Positions 59,824 through 64,000 of a stretch of 64,000 bases of DNA are shown one piece after another. The notes beneath the pieces were generated by a model that saw nothing but the letters and a program-made list of their open reading frames with translations, did not search any database and was not told where the DNA came from. The position numbers and the translations under genes are program-made. Source of the DNA: Adineta steineri (lineage: Eukaryota; Rotifera; Eurotatoria; Adinetida; Adinetidae); assembly GCA_905250115.1 (NCBI GenBank), contig CAJNOI010000118.1:107028-171027 (forward strand), in the 5' to 3' direction. Position 1 is the first letter of the stretch. The number at the start of each line of letters is the position of its first letter.

Positions 59824-61445
59824 ATATAGTATTTGTACATTTACTTGAATAGGCTAGCTGCATTTTTTTTCTCTCATTTTTGTCACACGATCAATACTAA
59901 ATATTTTTTTTATATACAAAAGAAGGTGAATGTCTATGAACAGTAAAAGTTAGAGATAAGATACCGGTGATATTTATTTTTGTTTTCTAATGATCGTGGC
60001 GTGCAATGTAATTTTTTTTTTCATATGAGAACGAGAAAAAGCAGACATTCATCCATGTTCAAATGTACATAAGTTTATTGTTGTTGTTGTTATTATTATC
60101 GTAGTGGTTTTTGGAAACATTTTCCATAAAAATCTTTAGTTTATTGTTATCCTGAATCTAGAATTGTTCGTTTAACATTTTCTTTTTGTTTTTAATCCAG
60201 ACAACATTCTTTCTCTCTCTATATATATACATATTTCTTTTAACTTTACTGTTGTTGTTGATGTGATGCGTTCTTCGAGCCTCTCAACTTCAGATAAGCT
60301 ATATGAGTTTGTGTATGCACATTCATTTCGCTTCTTTCTCTCATATTTTTCCGCCTGAAAGACAGTAATGTATCCACTCTTTTGCTGATCAGAAAGAAAC
60401 TAAAACAAAAATACTTTCGAATCTTTTTTAGTTTAGTTCAATGTACATGCGCGTATATTTATTTAATGGTTATTTTCTTGTGTTTTCTTTATCTGTATAT
60501 ACAACAATCAACTGTTTTTCTCTCTGTTCTATTTTATCTTGTTGTGATGCGAAGTTTAGCTGGAAATAAGCATGTTGGATATATTAAAGTAACTTTGTAA
60601 TAAGTGTTTTTTGCCGGTGACCAGCTTGATTTTTTGATTCCAAACATAAATTGTTGTTGTTGTTGGTTTTTTTCTTGTTATGCGCTTGTACATTTCTTTT
60701 GACAAAATATAAGAAGAACAATACTTCATGAAAATTCTATTTATTTATTTATTTATTTTCTAAATAATTCTTGTTGTTTTTGTTCTTTTTATATGATTGG
60801 AAAATGTATATGTATATTATTGAATGTAAAAAGTAAGCGAGAAGATACATTGTGTGTGATATAATCATTTTTTTTGTTTTGTTATGACATTTGTTATAAA
60901 AGAGTTAGTGGAATAAAGAGAGAAAGAAAGAGATTTTGAATAAATGACATAAAAAAAAATCTATTAATATAATTATGATTATTTGTTTTGGTGTGAAAAA
61001 GAAACTACACAAAGATCGTTGAATGAAAACTATTCGGTGAAAAAAAGAAGACAAGCATTGTCAGTTTATTTTTAGTAAAAAAAAGAACAAAAAATGACAT
61101 TCTACGTTTATTGACATAAGAAAAAAATGAAGTATGTTTATCGTCGTCGTCGTCATCATCGAAAAAAAGATTCTTAAAGTATTTAACAGTATTGGTTGTT
61201 GAAATTGATTCTAAAAATATAAAAATATTATTTTGTTTAATGCTTAGGGATAAAAATTGTAAAAACAAATTCTCCGCCCAGTGTAGACATAATTTTTTCC
61301 ATAAATTCAAGGAAGGTTAATATTATTTCATTTGACATTTTCGAGGTAACTTAATTATTTATATTAATGTTTATTTATTGATAAAATATCAATATAAAAT
61401 GTTTTCTCAACATCTGCTGATATTTTCTATACCTAGAAATGACTT
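59824..61445. other. Convergent 3' region of BTG3-like gene and TUBGCP2
   Basis: About 1.6 kb without a supported gene. It contains Pumilio-type TGTA.ATA motifs (TGTACATA at 60064-60071, TGTATATA at 60494-60501) downstream of BTG, several T-rich and GTT-repeat tracts, and AATAAA-type signals. The open frames 60382-60600 and 61005-61310 look spurious. Confidence 0.55.
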
Positions 61446-64000
61446 TTACCTATGAATAATATTCGTTAGCGTATGTTTTTGTCCACCACCAGAACTACCA
61501 TTTACTGGTCCATCTTCTTTCGAAATTGCATCAAGTAATTGTCGTAATTGTTCAGTAAAATTATTATTAAAACTAGCCACTACTGCACCAGGTAAACTAT
61601 CATAATCATTATCATCATCAACATTATCCATAGCATTAGCAAACATAACACATGTTGCCATTATTTTATGAATATGTCGTAATAGATGTACACTTGTTAA
61701 CATACAATCACGTAAACAATTATCAAGAAATAATAAATGATATTTTAATAATTCATCAATATTTGTAACCTAAAGTAATTGAAAGAAATGATACTTGAAT
61801 AAATTCTTAAGTTAATACCTTTTTTAAATTATTTTGAAATGTATGCCAATGTGATTCAATAACTTCAAAACTCATATAATATAAAAGATTTTGTACAAAA
61901 TGAAGCATTTTATGTCTTAGATAAGCTGCACCATTTGGTTTTGTTATAATATTTCTTTTTTCACGTCCTTTACGTCGTCTTCGTCCACCATTTTTATGTG
62001 CACGCCATACATTACATAATAAACGTTCAATATATTTAATATAAAATAAAAATCTAAATAACATTTGATATCTTGTTAGACAATTTCGATTAATTACTAA
62101 TGATATTGGCCATTTAACATCATAATCAAGTGAAAATGATTCTAAACCAGTTAATTTTATTTCCATTGATTCATTGATATTCATAGATGATTCAACATTA
62201 ATAACACGTTCAAGCATTGATATAAGATCATAATGAAACATTTTTATTCGTACATCATCTTTATATGGATCATCAGATGTTAATGCAAATGATACATCAA
62301 GTAATGATTGAATTTTATTTTCATCAATATCACGTGCACGTTTTGTTAATTCATCTTCAGCTGAATCCATAAATTGTACAATATAATCACCTTTATCAAT
62401 TAAAAAATAATGTTTTAATGTTTGAAAACGTTCAATTAAATGATATTTATTTAAAATTAAATCTAATAATATTTCACTTGCATATTTATATGCTTCTTCA
62501 AGTGTTTCATCAAGATCTTTTTCATGTATTGTATATTCTAATTTTTTATAATTATTCATTAATAATTGTTTATCAATACGTAATATAGATGTTGACATAT
62601 CCATATTCATATCATCATTATAATCAAATGCACTTTCACGTATAGCATTTAAATATTTACCAGTATTTAAAATCATTTCAGATGATGATTGAAATAATAT
62701 TGGAGTATTATTACGTTGTAATGTATAACGACGTGACCAAAATTTATCATTAAATTCTTGTTCAAGACTACTTTCATGATGAATTATATCTTTGTTTTCT
62801 TGAACCATAAATTCACCATATGGATCATCAATTAAACCATTATGAATCCAAGTTTCAAGCATAGTCAGATAAGGTTTATAAGCTGATTTAGCAAGAAAAA
62901 AACAGATATCATAAGCTTGTTTATGACCAGATAATTTAAGAGTTTGTTCATGAAGAAGATCAAGTACAGCACGACCAATTGTATTACCCTAGTATAAAGA
63001 TTCAAAAAAGTAAAGTTCATTTTGTTTGTCTTTAGATTAGACAAAACTATACCTTATTTAATATTCTAACAATATTTGCTACAACTTCCATCATTTCCAT
63101 AACAGGTTCTGTATGAAACCATAATGTTTGTAATGTTAATAGACTTTGTTGTTGTTGTGTTTCAAGTTGACTAACAAATACATAATATCGCTAAATTAAA
63201 ATATACATATTTTTTCATTGAAATTGTAAATTTCTATAGATTAATATTTACTTGAACAACTTCTCTCAATGCTCCAGCAAGTGCATGATTAATCAAACCA
63301 TATTTATATTGTAAACGATCTAAATATGAGCCTTATAAAATATTTCCATTTTTTAGCTAAACTATACCTTCAATAAATCGTACAATTAACGAATGATTAG
63401 AACAAAGAGGTACCATTCGTCGAGCTAAATCTCTTAAAGTTGGATCTAAACAAAGAAAAGATATATAAAAACAAAGATCTTATTAATATATATTTACTAT
63501 TTTACCTAATGATCGATCGATATGAAATGAACGTTGAGCTTGTTTATCCGTTAATGATGGTGTTTTTATAAATTTACCTTCGATACCCTTTTATTTTACA
63601 ATAAATATATATTTATCTTTTAGAAAGTAATTAAATAAATACTTACTAACATACATAAAAGAAGATCTTCAACAATAATTGCTTCTTGTTCCATAACTGA
63701 AAGACGTCCAATAGCAACATCCTTAAAAAGAGTAAGTTTTAGAAAAAACACAGAAATTTTAATATAATCGTTTACTGGTTCAAATTTTTCGGGTGTTGGA
63801 TAAAAATCCCATAAAAGACGAAGTCGTTCATTGAACCATGGTGGTCGACTAAGAAATTCTGTGGATGATGATGGTGTCACTGCTAAAATATGTATTCAGT
63901 TATTTTCATATAAAAATAGACTCAAATCTAAAACTGTGGTAAGAAATATTAATTTACTTCGACGACGAATATCTCCATCAGACATAATTGAACCTGGTTG
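61446..64000 (-). CDS. TUBGCP2: Gamma-tubulin complex component 2 (GCP2), 5' end beyond window
   Basis: Core subunit of the gamma-tubulin ring complex that nucleates microtubules. Exons 64000-63958, 63882-63776, 63721-63647, 63587-63506, 63445-63368, 63331-63252, 63190-63053, 62988-61819 and 61769-61446, all in frame. Grip1 motifs are 'IGRLSVMEQEAIIVEDLL', 'NHALAGALREVVQRYYVFV' and 'LQTLWFHTEPVME'. Linking and Grip2 motifs are 'DDPYGEFMVQENK', 'FWSRRYTLQRNNTPILFQ', 'LNTGKYLNAIRE', 'LSGLESFSLDYDVKWP'-type sequence, 'LTRYQMLFRFLFYIK', 'MLHFVQNLLYYMSFEVIE' and 'FLDNCLRDCMLTS'. 'DDP', 'SRRYT' and 'STGKYLN'-type motifs favour GCP2 over GCP3. The protein ends 'LTNIIHR', slightly earlier than the vertebrate protein. 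About 700 residues are in the window. Confidence 0.92.

Noticed and set aside
61005-61310. Possible extra C-terminal exon of TUBGCP2
   Set aside because: The frame runs to a natural stop after NIIHR at 61446, and the downstream ORF does not resemble the GCP2 tail.

Overview
The window is eukaryotic nuclear DNA from a compact, AT-rich animal genome. Most genes are split by introns of about 45-60 bp with GT-AG ends, intergenic gaps are often only 0.3-2 kb, and the proteins are clearly metazoan (adhesion GPCR, RGS22, ANKRD11/12, BTG, TSC22D, YIPF3). This, plus a gene of a family mostly known from plants, fungi and bacteria, suggests a bdelloid rotifer. That assignment is inference; no marker gene here proves it. 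Exon models were built by hand from splice signals, frame continuity and remembered family motifs.

Layout. 1-6940 (-): deadenylase CNOT6/CCR4 (3' end outside the window), with a 4.5 kb intron holding an independent two-exon gene on the same strand (1386-3077). 8202-9932 (-): a tandem CNOT6-like leucine-rich-repeat protein without a nuclease domain. A 226 bp hAT-type MITE sits in one of its introns. 10198-10713 (-): complex I subunit NDUFA13. 13138-14288 (+): secreted Ly6-like, threonine-rich, probably GPI-anchored protein. 14370-16521 (-): DUF229 sulfatase-like membrane protein. 18376-19723 (+): PRISE-type reductase, a horizontal-transfer candidate. 20416-26716 (-): ANKRD11/12-like chromatin protein with a 10-N assembly gap. 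27035-28839 (+): YIPF3. 29111-32750 (-): adhesion GPCR.

33404-34560 (+): proline-rich repeat protein. 34990-37679 (-): two-TM protein with polyQ and His-rich tracts. 39159-40262 (+): intronless membrane-anchored alpha/beta-hydrolase-like protein. 41552-45910 (+): RGS22. 45883-47775 (-): CCDC113/CFAP263-like coiled coil whose coding end overlaps that of RGS22 antisense. 48980-51478 (+): CCZ1 pseudogene with two nonsense codons and a frameshift. 51628-54347 (+): TSC22D. 57994-59823 (+): BTG3-like antiproliferative protein. 61446-64000 (-): TUBGCP2 (5' end outside the window).

Functional links. CNOT6 and BTG act in the same mRNA-deadenylation pathway, but lie at opposite ends of the window, so this is probably coincidence. 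RGS22 and CCDC113 are both associated with cilia or flagella. CCZ1 and TSC22D lie only 149 bp apart in the same direction, with a polypyrimidine tract and AG between them, which could be an SL trans-splice site and an old operon. No prokaryote-type operon, CRISPR array, rRNA or convincing tRNA was seen. The most unusual items are the CNOT6-type LRR-only tandem paralogue, the same-strand nested gene, the CCZ1 relic beside TSC22D, the PRISE gene and the intronless hydrolase-like gene.
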